A stretch of 64,000 nt of DNA. Origin: Lentzea sp. NEAU-D7. Its GTDB lineage: Bacteria > Actinomycetota > Actinomycetes > Mycobacteriales > Pseudonocardiaceae. The notes below the pieces were generated by a model that did no database searches, was not told the origin of the DNA, and saw only the letters and a list, made by a program, of their open reading frames with translations. The translations under genes and the position numbers were made by a program. Shown piece after piece: positions 40,888 through 49,948 of the stretch. Each line of letters starts with the position of its first letter. The stretch's first letter is position 1. The stretch is taken from positions 189,683-253,682 of the forward strand of contig NZ_JAPJDL010000007.1 of assembly GCF_026242055.1 (NCBI RefSeq), given 5' to 3'.

Positions 40888-41711
40888 CGCGCTTCACCAC
40901 TTCCGCCGACGGCACCGAGGTCGCCTACTCGATCACCGGTTCCGGGCCTGCGCTGATCATCGTGGACGGCGCGATGTGCCACCGCATGTTCGGCCCGACG
41001 ACCGAGCTCGCCTCGGTGCTGGACAAGAACTTCACCGTCCACACCTACGACCGGCGCGGGCGCGGCGAGACCGGCGACGGCGCGACGCCGTGGGCGCTGG
41101 AGCGCGAGGTCGAGGACATCGACGCCGTGATCAAGGAGGCCGGCGGCAGCGCGTTCGTCTTCGGCGTGTCCTCCGGCGCGGTGCTGGCGCTCGAAGCCGC
41201 CTCGCGGCTGCCGGGCATCTCGCGGCTCGCGATCTACGAGGCGCCGTTCGTCGTGGACGACACCTACAAGCCGCGACCGGCGGACATCGTGCGGCAGATG
41301 AACGACATGCTGGCCCGCGACGACCGGTCGGGCATGCTCTCGACGTTCATGAAGATGGTCGGCGTGCCCGCCTTCGGCCTCGCGGTCATGAAGCTGACAC
41401 CGATGTGGAAGAAGCTCAAGCCGGTCGCGCACACGCTGCCGTGGGACCTCATGATCCTGGGAGACGACGGCCGCGGCTCGAAGCTCCCCACCGACCGCTG
41501 GAACGTCAAGGTGCCGACGCTCGCGATGGACGGCGGCAAGAGCCCCGAGTACCTCCGCAACGCCATGAAGAACGTCGCGGAAGTGCTCGGGCCGGACGCG
41601 GAGCACCGGACGCTGCCCGGTCAGACGCACATGTACAAGTCGTCGGTCATGGCGCCGGAGCTGGTGGAGTTCTTCTCGCGGGCCCAGCGCACCGCGGGGC
41701 CCATCGCGTAA
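40884..41711 (+). CDS. Alpha/beta hydrolase
   Basis: The 275-residue hydrolase has an oxyanion/Asp region TYDRRGRGETGDG, a nucleophile elbow FVFGVSSGAVLA (Ser in G-x-S-x-G form GVSSG) and a catalytic His in LPGQTHMYKSS. The acid is probably in TLAMDGG. It is co-translated with the SRPBCC gene. Its last 91 bp overlap the coding end of the convergent MFS gene. Substrate unknown. Confidence 0.87.
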   Translation: MTRFTTSADGTEVAYSITGSGPALIIVDGAMCHRMFGPTTELASVLDKNFTVHTYDRRGRGETGDGATPWALEREVEDIDAVIKEAGGSAFVFGVSSGAVLALEAASRLPGISRLAIYEAPFVVDDTYKPRPADIVRQMNDMLARDDRSGMLSTFMKMVGVPAFGLAVMKLTPMWKKLKPVAHTLPWDLMILGDDGRGSKLPTDRWNVKVPTLAMDGGKSPEYLRNAMKNVAEVLGPDAEHRTLPGQTHMYKSSVMAPELVEFFSRAQRTAGPIA

Positions 41712-42826
41712 CCGGCCACGACGAAGAGCCCGCCGACCGCAAGCCACCCGAGTGCTCCCCAGCCGAGCACGACGGTGGTGAGCAGAGCGGGGCCGACCAT
41801 GCGCGCGACGGCCGTTCCGGTCGCGAAGAAGCCCTGGTACTGGCCCTGCCGGTCGGCGGGCGCGAGGGAGAAGCTGATCTCCCACGCCCCGGAGGCCAGC
41901 ATCATCTCGCCGAGCACCTGCAGAGCTGCGGCCGCGATCAGCAGCGCCGCCACGGGCCAGGCACCGACGCTGAACGCCGTGGCCGCGAAGACCACGCAGG
42001 ACGCCAGCATGATCAGGCCCGCGTGCTTCACGAGCCGCGACGCCTGGCTCAGCCCGGTGGCACGCCGCGCGATCCGGACCTGGAAGAGCACGACGGCCGC
42101 GGTGTTGAGCACCAGCAACGCGGCCGCGAGCCACGTCGGCGCCTCGGTGCGCTGCACGATCCACAACGGGATGATCAGGCTCAGCAGCGGCATGTAGAGC
42201 AGCATCACGGCGTTGATCAGCGTGATCAGCGCGTACGGGCGGTCCTTCAGGACGTCGAACTTGCCCTTCGCCCTGGTCATCACGGTCTCCGGCAACGTGC
42301 TCAGCACGGCCGCGGCGATGAGGAACGCGACCACGTCGAGCACGAACACGGCGGTGTAGGCGATCTCGGTGCCGAGGTGCAGCGCGAACCCGCCTGCCGC
42401 CGCGCCGATCGCGATGCCCGCGTTGGCCGTGGACTGGATGCGGGCCCGTGCCCGTGTGCGTTCCTCCGGCGTGGTGAGGCCGGCGAGCAGGGCCTGCCTG
42501 GACGCCTGCAGGCCGCTCTGGAAGCTCGCGTACAGGCACATGACCAGCACGAACGCCGCGAAGTTGCGGGTGAGGAGCAGGATCCCGATGCTCGCGGCGG
42601 TGGCGAGGGCGAGCACGACCGCGGTGGTGCGCGGGCCCAGGCGGTCGGCGAGGTGCCCGAGTGCGACACCGGCGACGGCTCCGACGCCCCACGCGAGCGT
42701 CAGCGCCAAGCCGACCCGCGCCGCGCTCAGGCCCACGACCTGCGTGAAGTAGAGAGCGGAGACGACGAGGAAACCGCCGTCCCCGATCGAGTTCGTCAGC
42801 TGCGCGTACGCGAGTCGCCTGGTCAT
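41621..42826 (-). CDS. Major facilitator superfamily transporter
   Basis: The 401-residue protein shows about 12 transmembrane helices, with the MFS loop motif GHLADRLGPRTTAV between helices 2 and 3. It is probably a drug or metabolite exporter. The C-terminal ~30 residues are encoded antisense to the end of the hydrolase gene (41621-41711). Confidence 0.88.
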   Translation of the reverse strand: MTRRLAYAQLTNSIGDGGFLVVSALYFTQVVGLSAARVGLALTLAWGVGAVAGVALGHLADRLGPRTTAVVLALATAASIGILLLTRNFAAFVLVMCLYASFQSGLQASRQALLAGLTTPEERTRARARIQSTANAGIAIGAAAGGFALHLGTEIAYTAVFVLDVVAFLIAAAVLSTLPETVMTRAKGKFDVLKDRPYALITLINAVMLLYMPLLSLIIPLWIVQRTEAPTWLAAALLVLNTAAVVLFQVRIARRATGLSQASRLVKHAGLIMLASCVVFAATAFSVGAWPVAALLIAAAALQVLGEMMLASGAWEISFSLAPADRQGQYQGFFATGTAVARMVGPALLTTVVLGWGALGWLAVGGLFVVAGYAMGPAVRWAREKNSTSSGAMTDDLYMCV

Positions 42827-42853
42827 GTCTCGACCGTAGGGCGACCATTGGCC

Positions 42854-43432
42854 CTAGTCGCGGGACAAGGACAGACTGCTTTTCTGGGCCAATTTGTTGC
42901 CCGCCCAGGACACCGCGAACGCCAGCACGCCGAAGACCACCGCGACGACCAGGCAGTTCAGCAGCACCGCGCCGTAGCCGTTCTGCCGCGGATCCATGAA
43001 CGGGTAGGGGTACCAGGCCACGATCGGGCCCCTGACCAGCGTGTACACCAGGTACGCGAGCGGGAACGCGAGCCAGACCCACCACCGCCTGGTCTTCTCC
43101 GGCGCGAGCAGCCACTCCACGACCACGAGGATCGGCACGATGGTGTGCAGCACCCAGTTCGCGTAGGCGGGCGTCTGCACGTCGATGCCTCGCAGCAGCA
43201 GCCAGTACACGATGCCCGTCGTGCCCATGTAGAGCACGGCCGCGCCCCTGATCTGCGCCGACACCGGGCTGAACACGCCCAGCAACGCCACCACCGCCGC
43301 GAAGACGTTCGAGAGCACGGTGAAGTAGCTGAAGTGGTGGAACGGGCGGAAGTCGTCGCCCAGCACCACGACCAGGTAGATCTCCGCCGAAAGCACCAGC
43401 AGGAACACGGCCATCCGGAGCAGCTTGATCAC
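42854..43432 (-). CDS. Pr6Pr family membrane protein
   Basis: The 192-residue protein has six transmembrane helices with FRPFHHFSYFTVLSNVFAAVVAL, WVLHTIVPILVVVEWL and AWYPYPFMDPRQNGYGAVLLNC, which are the landmarks of the Pr6Pr (FAR-17a/AIG1-like) family. Relatives may be integral-membrane hydrolases; bacterial function unknown. Confidence 0.88.
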   Translation of the reverse strand: MIKLLRMAVFLLVLSAEIYLVVVLGDDFRPFHHFSYFTVLSNVFAAVVALLGVFSPVSAQIRGAAVLYMGTTGIVYWLLLRGIDVQTPAYANWVLHTIVPILVVVEWLLAPEKTRRWWVWLAFPLAYLVYTLVRGPIVAWYPYPFMDPRQNGYGAVLLNCLVVAVVFGVLAFAVSWAGNKLAQKSSLSLSRD

Positions 43433-43455
43433 TCACGCATTAGAACCCGGTTTCG

Positions 43456-43854
43456 TCAGGGGTGCATCCGGGCGCCCTTGAAGATCTTGTCGACGGCGTT
43501 CTTCTGACCGTGGACCGCGATGCCGACCAGGTCGAGGTCCTGCGTGTGCACCTTGCGGACGGCTGCCCGGTTGTCCTCGTCGTTGCCGGTGGCGAACAGG
43601 TCCGCGGTGAAGATGCTCATGGGCTGCTTGCGGTTGAGGGCGCGTTCGTGGGCCTTCTTGAGCAGGTCCTGGTCACCCTGCAGGACCACGACGGGCTGGC
43701 CGAACATCGACAGGTAGCGCACGTCGTCGGCGTCGACGTAGGGCTCACCGCGCAGCGTCTCGGGCAGTCCGCTGACGAGGAAGGCGGTGACGTTCAGCGC
43801 CTGCCATCCGGCCAGGTCGTCCCGCAGCAACACAGCGATCTTGGTGTCGAACAT
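43456..43854 (-). CDS. DUF2000 family protein
   Basis: The 132-residue protein matches DUF2000: FDTKIAVLLRDDLAGWQALNVTAFLVSGL, then FGQPVVVLQGDQDLLKKAHERAL and DLDLVGIAVHGQKNAVDKIFKGARMHP. Function unknown. GTGGAG precedes the ATG at 43854. It diverges from an AraC regulator. Confidence 0.88.
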   Translation of the reverse strand: MFDTKIAVLLRDDLAGWQALNVTAFLVSGLPETLRGEPYVDADDVRYLSMFGQPVVVLQGDQDLLKKAHERALNRKQPMSIFTADLFATGNDEDNRAAVRKVHTQDLDLVGIAVHGQKNAVDKIFKGARMHP

Positions 43855-43904
43855 GGACTCCACGATCGCGGACGTCCTCGTGTGCCGTCTTGTACGTTTC
43901 TGAC

Positions 43905-44666
43905 ATGAGCGTCACGGCCTGGAAGCCGGGCGTGGAAGGCATCAAGGAGGTCTTCCACGCCTCCTTCACCACGCACGTCTACCCGGCGCACACGCACGAC
44001 GCGTGGACGTTGATGGTGCTCGACACCGGTGCCGTGCGGTACGAACTGGACCGCCACGAGCACGGCGCGCTCGTCGACGGCGTCACGCTGTTGCCGCCGC
44101 ACGTGCCGCACGACGGCCGCTCCGCGCATCCGACCGGGTTCCACAAGCGCGTGCTGTACCTGGACGGCTCGGTGCTGCCGCCCGACCTGATCGGCAAGGC
44201 CGTCGACACGCCGATGCTGCCCGATCCGCTGCTGCGGCACCGGGTTCACCAGTTGCACCTGGCGCTCGACAAGCCGTTCGAGGCGGCGAGCAGGCTGGCG
44301 CTGATCACCGAACGCCTCACGCACCACTTCGCCGGCACCGCACCCGCCGTGCACGCGGACCCGACTCTCGCCGACCGGTTGCGGCAGCTGCTGGACGCCT
44401 CCCTGCCGGACGGGACGACCCTGAACGCGGCCGCGCGGGAGCTGCAGACCAGCCCGACCCACCTCGTGCGGGCGTTCAGCCGCCGGTTCGGGTTGCCGCC
44501 GCACAAGTACCTGACCGGCCGCCGGGTGGATCTCGCGCGCGGCCACCTGGTCGAGGGACGGTCGGCGGCGGAGGCGGCAGTGCTGGCAGGGTTCCACGAC
44601 CAGTCGCACCTGACGCGCCACTTCCGCCGTGTCCTGGGTACGAGTCCCGGGCGCTTCGTACGCTGA
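43905..44666 (+). CDS. AraC family transcriptional regulator
   Basis: The 253-residue protein has an N-terminal cupin (HVYPAHTHDAWTLMVLDTGAVRYEL) and a C-terminal double HTH (LNAAARELQTSPTHLVRAFSRRFG, then AAVLAGFHDQSHLTRHFRRVLGTSPGRFV). The ATG is six bases after TACGTT, indicating a leaderless message. It probably controls the divergent DUF2000 gene. Its end contains the promoter of the next SARP gene. Confidence 0.93.
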   Translation: MSVTAWKPGVEGIKEVFHASFTTHVYPAHTHDAWTLMVLDTGAVRYELDRHEHGALVDGVTLLPPHVPHDGRSAHPTGFHKRVLYLDGSVLPPDLIGKAVDTPMLPDPLLRHRVHQLHLALDKPFEAASRLALITERLTHHFAGTAPAVHADPTLADRLRQLLDASLPDGTTLNAAARELQTSPTHLVRAFSRRFGLPPHKYLTGRRVDLARGHLVEGRSAAEAAVLAGFHDQSHLTRHFRRVLGTSPGRFVR

Positions 44667-44670
44667 CACC

Positions 44671-47268
44671 GTGCACATCGGCATCCTCGGCCCAGTTGAA
44701 GCGCACTCCCCCGACGGCAAGATCGCGCTGGGTGGCCCGCGCCCGCGCACCCTGCTGGCGCTCCTCGCGATCCGGGCCGGGGAGATCGTCCCGCTCGACC
44801 GCCTGGTGGACGAGCTCTACGGCTCGCAGCCGCCGGCGGACGCCGCGAACGCACTGCAGGGCCAGGTCTCGCGCCTGCGCCGGGCACTTGGGAACGCGGC
44901 GCTGGTCGAGTTCCACCCGGCCGGCTACCGGCTGGCTCTGCCCGCCTCGCAGGTCGACGCGCACCGGTTCGTCTCGCTGGCGGCGGACGGCCGGCAGGCG
45001 CTGGAGCAGGGTGATCCGCGGGGTGCGGAATCCCTTCTGTCCGAGGCACTCCAGCTCTGGCGCGGCCCGGCGCTCGCCGATGTCGCCCTGGCGGACCACG
45101 CGACCCGCCTGGAAGAGCACCGTTCCGCCGCCGCGGGCTCGCTGGTGGCGGCACGGATCCGGCTCGGCAAGGCCGACGTGGCCGAGATCCAGGACCTGGT
45201 GCGGCAGAACCCGCTGGACGAACGCCTGCGCGGATACCTGATGCAGGCGCTGAACCAGCAGGGCCGCCAGGCCGAGGCGCTGCAGGCGTTCGAAGACGCA
45301 CGCGCTCTGCTGGCCGACGAACTGGGCACCGACCCGTCGCCCGAACTGCGCGCCGTGCACCTGCAGGTCCTGCGCGGCCAGACGCATCGCGAGCTTCCCG
45401 CCCAGCTGACCAGTTTCGTCGGCAGGGAGGAGGAACTCGCGCGGATCGCCTCGCTGTCCGCCCGGCTCATCACCCTCACCGGCCCCGGCGGCGCCGGCAA
45501 GACGAGGCTCGCGCTGCAGGCCGCCGGTCCCGGCGCGATCTTCGTGGACCTGGCACCGGCCAAGGACGTCGCGGCGGCGACCCTGCAGGCGCTGGGGCTC
45601 AAGGAGTCCGTGCTGGAGCCGGAGGACCGGCTGACGCTGGCGCTGCGCGAACGCGACACGCTGCTGGTGCTGGACAACTGCGAGCACCTGATCGCCGAGG
45701 CCGCCCGGCTGGCCCAGCACCTGCTCAGCACGTGCCCGTCGGTGCGCATCCTCGCGACGAGCCGGGAGGCGCTCGGCATCACCGGCGAGACGCTGTGCCC
45801 GGTGCCGCCGCTGGACCCCGAGCAGAGCGTGGCGCTGTTCGCCGACCGCGCCCGGCTGGTCAACCCCGCGTTCGTGCGCGACCGGCACGCGGTCGACATC
45901 TGCCGTGAGCTGGACGGCCTGCCACTGGCGATCGAACTGGCCGCTGCGCGCACCCGCACGCTGACGACCGAGGAGATCGCCGCCCGTCTGAACGACCGAT
46001 TTCGCCTGCTCACCAAGGGAAACCGTGCCGCCGCACCGCGCCACCAGACGCTGAGGGCCGTCGTGGAGTGGAGCTGGGACCTGCTGTCGGAGGACGAACG
46101 CGACCTGGCCGCGTGCCTCGCGACGTTCAGCGGCGGGGCGAGCCTGGAGGCCGTCGAGGAGGTCTGCCGGCACGACCTCGAGACGCTGGACGCGTTGGTG
46201 GACAAGTCCTTGGTGGAAGCCGCCGACGGCCGCTACCGGATGCTGGAGACCATCCGCGAGTTCTGCTCGCAGCACAAGCGCGTCGACGCCGCGCACGCCT
46301 CGTACTTCCAGGAACTGGCGCACCGCGCGGATCCCGAGCTGCGCCGGAGCGATCAGGTGCGGTGGTTCGCGCGGCTGAGCGCCGAACACGCGAACCTGGT
46401 GCAGGCGCTCGACTGGACCACCTCGGCCGACCCGGGCCGGGCGCTGCGGCTCGTCAGCGACCTCGCCTGGTACTGGTACCTGAAGGGCAGCCGCACGGAG
46501 GTCCAGGGCGCGGCGCGGAAACTGCTGGCGCTGCTGCCGGAACAGTCCACAGAGGAGTACACCGTCCTGCTGGCACTGGCCGAACCCGAACGCGTGCAGG
46601 AGAAGCTCCTGGCGTTGCGCGGCCCGATCAGGCAACCGTTCGTGCTCATCGCCTGGGCGATGCTCAGCGGCCCGCCCGACCCGTCCGCACCGCGCACCGC
46701 GTTGCAGGACGAGGTCGAGAAGAGCGAGGACCCGTGGATCCAGGGCCTGATGGGCTTCAGCAACGCCTACACCACCTGGGCCGCCAGCGGTGACCGGGGC
46801 CTCGCGATCCAGCAGTCCCGCGAAGCCCTGCGGCGGTTCCAGGACCTGGGCGAACGCTGGGGATCGGCGCAGGTCCTGGACGTGCTGGCCACCCTGACCG
46901 AGGACCCGGCCGAAGCCCTCGCGCTGACCGACCAGGCGCTGCGCGCCGTCACCGAGCTGGGCGCCGTGGAGGAGCTGGCCGAACTGCGGGGCCGACGCGC
47001 GGACCGGTTGCTCGACATCGACGAGGACCAGGCCGAGCGCGACTACCTCCAGGCGCTGGAGATGGCGGCGCGGGCGGGACTGACGGCCACCCGGGCGCTC
47101 GCGAACGCCGGACTGGCCAAGATCGCCCAGCGGCGGGGAGATCCGGCGCGGGCCGAGGAGCTCCTGCTGGCGGCCCAGCAGGAGCTCGGGTTCGGGTGGA
47201 TGCACACCGCCGTCAAGCAGCAGGTGGACGAGGCGCTCGGTGAGCTGTGGCGTACTCGGGGAGCGTGA
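44671..47268 (+). CDS. AfsR/SARP family regulator (BTAD-NB-ARC-TPR)
   Basis: The 865-residue protein has an OmpR-like HTH (residues ~1-90: GGPRPRTLLALLAIRAGEIV), a bacterial transcriptional activation domain (~95-240), an NB-ARC ATPase (LTGPGGAGKTRLALQA; LLVLDNCEHL; ILATSREALGI) and C-terminal TPRs. Such proteins activate secondary-metabolite or developmental genes. The GTG lies six bases after TACGCT (44659-44664), inside the end of the AraC gene, so it has its own leaderless promoter. Its 3' 56 bp overlap the convergent monooxygenase gene. Confidence 0.92.
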   Translation: MHIGILGPVEAHSPDGKIALGGPRPRTLLALLAIRAGEIVPLDRLVDELYGSQPPADAANALQGQVSRLRRALGNAALVEFHPAGYRLALPASQVDAHRFVSLAADGRQALEQGDPRGAESLLSEALQLWRGPALADVALADHATRLEEHRSAAAGSLVAARIRLGKADVAEIQDLVRQNPLDERLRGYLMQALNQQGRQAEALQAFEDARALLADELGTDPSPELRAVHLQVLRGQTHRELPAQLTSFVGREEELARIASLSARLITLTGPGGAGKTRLALQAAGPGAIFVDLAPAKDVAAATLQALGLKESVLEPEDRLTLALRERDTLLVLDNCEHLIAEAARLAQHLLSTCPSVRILATSREALGITGETLCPVPPLDPEQSVALFADRARLVNPAFVRDRHAVDICRELDGLPLAIELAAARTRTLTTEEIAARLNDRFRLLTKGNRAAAPRHQTLRAVVEWSWDLLSEDERDLAACLATFSGGASLEAVEEVCRHDLETLDALVDKSLVEAADGRYRMLETIREFCSQHKRVDAAHASYFQELAHRADPELRRSDQVRWFARLSAEHANLVQALDWTTSADPGRALRLVSDLAWYWYLKGSRTEVQGAARKLLALLPEQSTEEYTVLLALAEPERVQEKLLALRGPIRQPFVLIAWAMLSGPPDPSAPRTALQDEVEKSEDPWIQGLMGFSNAYTTWAASGDRGLAIQQSREALRRFQDLGERWGSAQVLDVLATLTEDPAEALALTDQALRAVTELGAVEELAELRGRRADRLLDIDEDQAERDYLQALEMAARAGLTATRALANAGLAKIAQRRGDPARAEELLLAAQQELGFGWMHTAVKQQVDEALGELWRTRGA

Positions 47269-48259
47269 TCGCGGTGGCGGCGCGCAGATCCATCCGCGCC
47301 ACCACCGGCATCTTCGGCAGCAGCCCGAACATCCGGTCCCGCACCCACATCCCGAGCCTGCTGCCGGGCGCGAGGAACGGCCCGGGGTTGCCCTGGCTGC
47401 CGCGGGCGTACGGCCCGATCAGCGCCTCGTACCGGGCGAAGGCGTCCCCTCCCGCCGCCATCTCCCCCGCCAGGACGTAGGCGGAGACGACCGCGAGCCC
47501 GGTTCCCATGCCGCCCAGCGTGGAGCCGTACCCGGCGTCGCCGATCAGCGTGACCCGCCCCGAACTCACCGAGGGCATCCGCACCTGGCTGATCGAGTCG
47601 AGGTAGACGCCCTGGGACACCACCTCGTCCGGCATCAGCTCGGGAGGGATCGGCGACTTGTACAGCAGCCATCCCGGCGAGGTCAGCACGCCCGGCGAGC
47701 ACGTCAGGTCCCGGTCGTCGCCCTCCGCGTCCCAGATCGCGAAGTAGTAGCCCTGGAACTTCGGCCGGTACTCGGGGAAGACCAGTCGCCGCACCCCGGA
47801 CCGCATGCCGTCCGCGCCGATCACGAAGTCGAAGCGCCGTGGCGTCCCGTGCGCGAACGTGACGTCCACGCCAGCGCCGTCGTCGTGCAGTGCCGTGATC
47901 CAGTCGCCGAACACGTACTCGACGTCGGAAGCGGTCAGCTCGTACAGCAGGCGCGACAGGTCGCCGCGGAGGATTTCCACGTCCCCGGCGGTGAACGAGG
48001 CGGGCAGTCGTGCCCGTTCGCGGCCGTCGACGCCGCGGAACACCATGTCCCGCGGCGTGGTCCGCGCGGCCAGCACCGCGTCGAGCACACCCATCCGCCG
48101 GAGCACGGACAGGTGCACCTCGCCGCGGAAGTCCACGGCCTGGCCACCGTCGCGCAGCGACGGCGCCCGCTCCACGACCACCGGGGTGAAGCCGAAACGT
48201 CTCAGCCAGTGCGCGAGAGCGGGCCCGGCGATTCCCGCTCCCGAGATCAGTACGTCCAT
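47213..48259 (-). CDS. FAD-dependent monooxygenase
   Basis: The 348-residue protein has the GxGxxG start VLISGAGIAGPALAHWL, the DG motif VIGADGMRSGVR and the GD motif VTLIGDAGYGSTLGGMGTG of class A flavin monooxygenases. It is some 40-60 residues shorter than typical members. It may modify a natural product or antibiotic, as TetX-like relatives do, but the substrate is unknown. The C-terminus is antisense to the end of the SARP gene. Confidence 0.87.
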   Translation of the reverse strand: MDVLISGAGIAGPALAHWLRRFGFTPVVVERAPSLRDGGQAVDFRGEVHLSVLRRMGVLDAVLAARTTPRDMVFRGVDGRERARLPASFTAGDVEILRGDLSRLLYELTASDVEYVFGDWITALHDDGAGVDVTFAHGTPRRFDFVIGADGMRSGVRRLVFPEYRPKFQGYYFAIWDAEGDDRDLTCSPGVLTSPGWLLYKSPIPPELMPDEVVSQGVYLDSISQVRMPSVSSGRVTLIGDAGYGSTLGGMGTGLAVVSAYVLAGEMAAGGDAFARYEALIGPYARGSQGNPGPFLAPGSRLGMWVRDRMFGLLPKMPVVARMDLRAATAITLPEYATAHRAPRPPAA

Positions 48260-48311
48260 GCTCGGGATGCAACGCCGGGCCGCTGACCGAACGCTGGCGG
48301 AACGCTGACCC

Positions 48312-48908
48312 CTACGCTCCGCCGATGATCTTCAGCATCTGCGAGATCTGGCCCTGCCGGGTGTTGACCACCCGTTCCGCATAGGCCGTCGTCTCGGGGT
48401 TCATGCCTTCCTTCTTCTCCGTGAGCGCCATCTCCACGCCGGCGCCCTGGTGCCCGGTCATCAGGTTGAGGAAGAGCTGGTCGAACTCGGCTCCGCTCTT
48501 CTCCTTGGTCTCGTTGATGACCTTGTCGTCGAGCAACGGCTGGCCACCGTGGGCGGCGTGCAGGTTCGCGCCGTCACCCTCCGGCTTGCCCCAGAGCTTC
48601 AGCCACGACTTGAGCATCGTGAGCTCCTCGCGCTGGGTCACGTCGATCGCGCCCGCGAGGTCCTTCGCCTCCTGCGTGGTGGCCTTCGCCAGGCCCACCT
48701 GCGAGAGGCTGATGCCGAGCTGCAGGTGGTCCACCATCATCTGCACGAACATCACGTCCGCGTCGTTGAACCTCGCACTGGCGGCAGGAACGGGTGGTGC
48801 GGCGGAGCTCGCGCCGTGCCCGTGGGCTCCTTGGCCCTCCGGGACGACCGCCTCTCCGCCGCACCCCGCCAGCGCCAGGACCGCGACCGCGATCACCAGG
48901 CGCTTCAT
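48312..48908 (-). CDS. DUF305 lipoprotein
   Basis: The 198-residue precursor has a lipobox (VLALAGC) and a DUF305 core of two four-helix-bundle halves. The first His pair motif is degenerate (MMVDHLQLGISLSQ, normally HH) and the second is single His (MTGHQGAGVEMA). These proteins are proposed copper- or metal-binding. It starts four bases after the LPMO stop; copper delivery to that copper enzyme is a plausible inference. Confidence 0.87.
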   Translation of the reverse strand: MKRLVIAVAVLALAGCGGEAVVPEGQGAHGHGASSAAPPVPAASARFNDADVMFVQMMVDHLQLGISLSQVGLAKATTQEAKDLAGAIDVTQREELTMLKSWLKLWGKPEGDGANLHAAHGGQPLLDDKVINETKEKSGAEFDQLFLNLMTGHQGAGVEMALTEKKEGMNPETTAYAERVVNTRQGQISQMLKIIGGA

Positions 48909-48912
48909 CAGG

Positions 48913-49668
48913 TCAGACCTTCTCCCACAGGGCCGCCACGTTCGGCGGTTCCCAGCCGTTCAGCGACGTGTGCGCCTGACGGCAGCGGTAGGTCGAGCCG
49001 CCGTAGGTGACGGTCGAACCGGCCGCGTAGGAGGTGTTCGGCGCCCACGTGCCACCGGCGGGCGGCTGCTGCGTGGTCGTCGTGGACGAGGTCGTGGTGG
49101 TGGGAGGAGGAGTGGTGGTCGTGCTGGTGGGCGGCGGGGTCGTGCCCCCACCACCGATGTTGAGGTCGATGCACGAGTAGAACGCGTTGACCGTGTCGCT
49201 GATGTTCCAGATCGCGTACAGCTTCTGGCGACCGGAGAACCCGGCGAGGTTGATCGTGTGCGTGGTCGGGTTGTTCGGCTGCTGGTTGTTGCCGGCGACG
49301 TAGCCGACGCGCGTGCCACCGATGAAGTACTCGTAGTCGCGCGTGGCGTGCCGGGCGGTGAAGGTCCAGGTCAGCGACAGGGTCTGACCGGTGTTGGTGA
49401 CCTTCCAGGGCAGGCCGTCGTTGTCGAGGGGGGCGAAGGCGCCGTTCGCACCGCTGCAGTTCTTCAGGCCCTTGGGGCCCTCGGCACTCTGCGGCTCGTA
49501 CTTCGCCTGGCCGCACAGGTCGACGGAGACGTCTCCCCTGGCACACTGCGCCGAACGGCTGGCCGGCGACGACACGTAGCCGTGCGCGTTCGCCGAACCG
49601 ACCGGCGTGATGAAGACGATGGCAGGGACAACGGCCATGACGAGCGCCGCTTTGCGCATGAGTTTCAT
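48913..49668 (-). CDS. AA10 lytic polysaccharide monooxygenase with CBM5/12
   Basis: The 251-residue precursor is cleaved after SANA, exposing HGYVSSPASR, so His1 forms the copper histidine brace. The second His is in FTARHATRDYEYF. The catalytic domain (~residues 29-170) is followed by a Thr/Pro-rich linker and a CBM5/12 chitin-binding module (TWAPNTSYAAGSTVTYGGSTYRC). It should oxidatively cleave chitin outside the cell. A perfect dre core at 49769-49780 implies control by DasR and N-acetylglucosamine. It leads an operon with a DUF305 lipoprotein. Confidence 0.93.
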   Translation of the reverse strand: MKLMRKAALVMAVVPAIVFITPVGSANAHGYVSSPASRSAQCARGDVSVDLCGQAKYEPQSAEGPKGLKNCSGANGAFAPLDNDGLPWKVTNTGQTLSLTWTFTARHATRDYEYFIGGTRVGYVAGNNQQPNNPTTHTINLAGFSGRQKLYAIWNISDTVNAFYSCIDLNIGGGGTTPPPTSTTTTPPPTTTTSSTTTTQQPPAGGTWAPNTSYAAGSTVTYGGSTYRCRQAHTSLNGWEPPNVAALWEKV

Positions 49669-49768
49669 TCGTCCGAACTCCTTGGATCGTTCCCAGACGG
49701 GGTGACCCGTAGGCAGGGGGCGGGAACCGGGAGCGTTCTAGATCGCTCGCCGATCCAGTTTCGGTCTG

Positions 49769-49806
49769 TGGTCTAGACCATAAACCGGGTTTCTGAAAAC
49801 GGTCAA
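49769..49806 (-). promoter_or_regulatory. DasR-type dre operator over the LPMO promoter
   Basis: TGGTCTAGACCA (49769-49780) is the exact core of the Streptomyces DasR-responsive element. On the minus strand, TTGACC (49806-49801), an 18-bp spacer and TATGGT (49782-49777) form a promoter whose -10 lies inside the dre, about 110 bp before the LPMO start. Repression by DasR and release by glucosamine-6-phosphate are expected from the family. Confidence 0.85.
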
Positions 49807-49948
49807 GCGATCACCGGACACGAACCGAAAACTGGTGCCCGCCAACGAGTTCACGTCGAATGACAACGTTTACTCCGCCATTCGGGTCACCCCATGCGGA
49901 CCAGCTGGCCCATTGGTACGAACTCCGCACACTGGGTATCCCGTTGCC

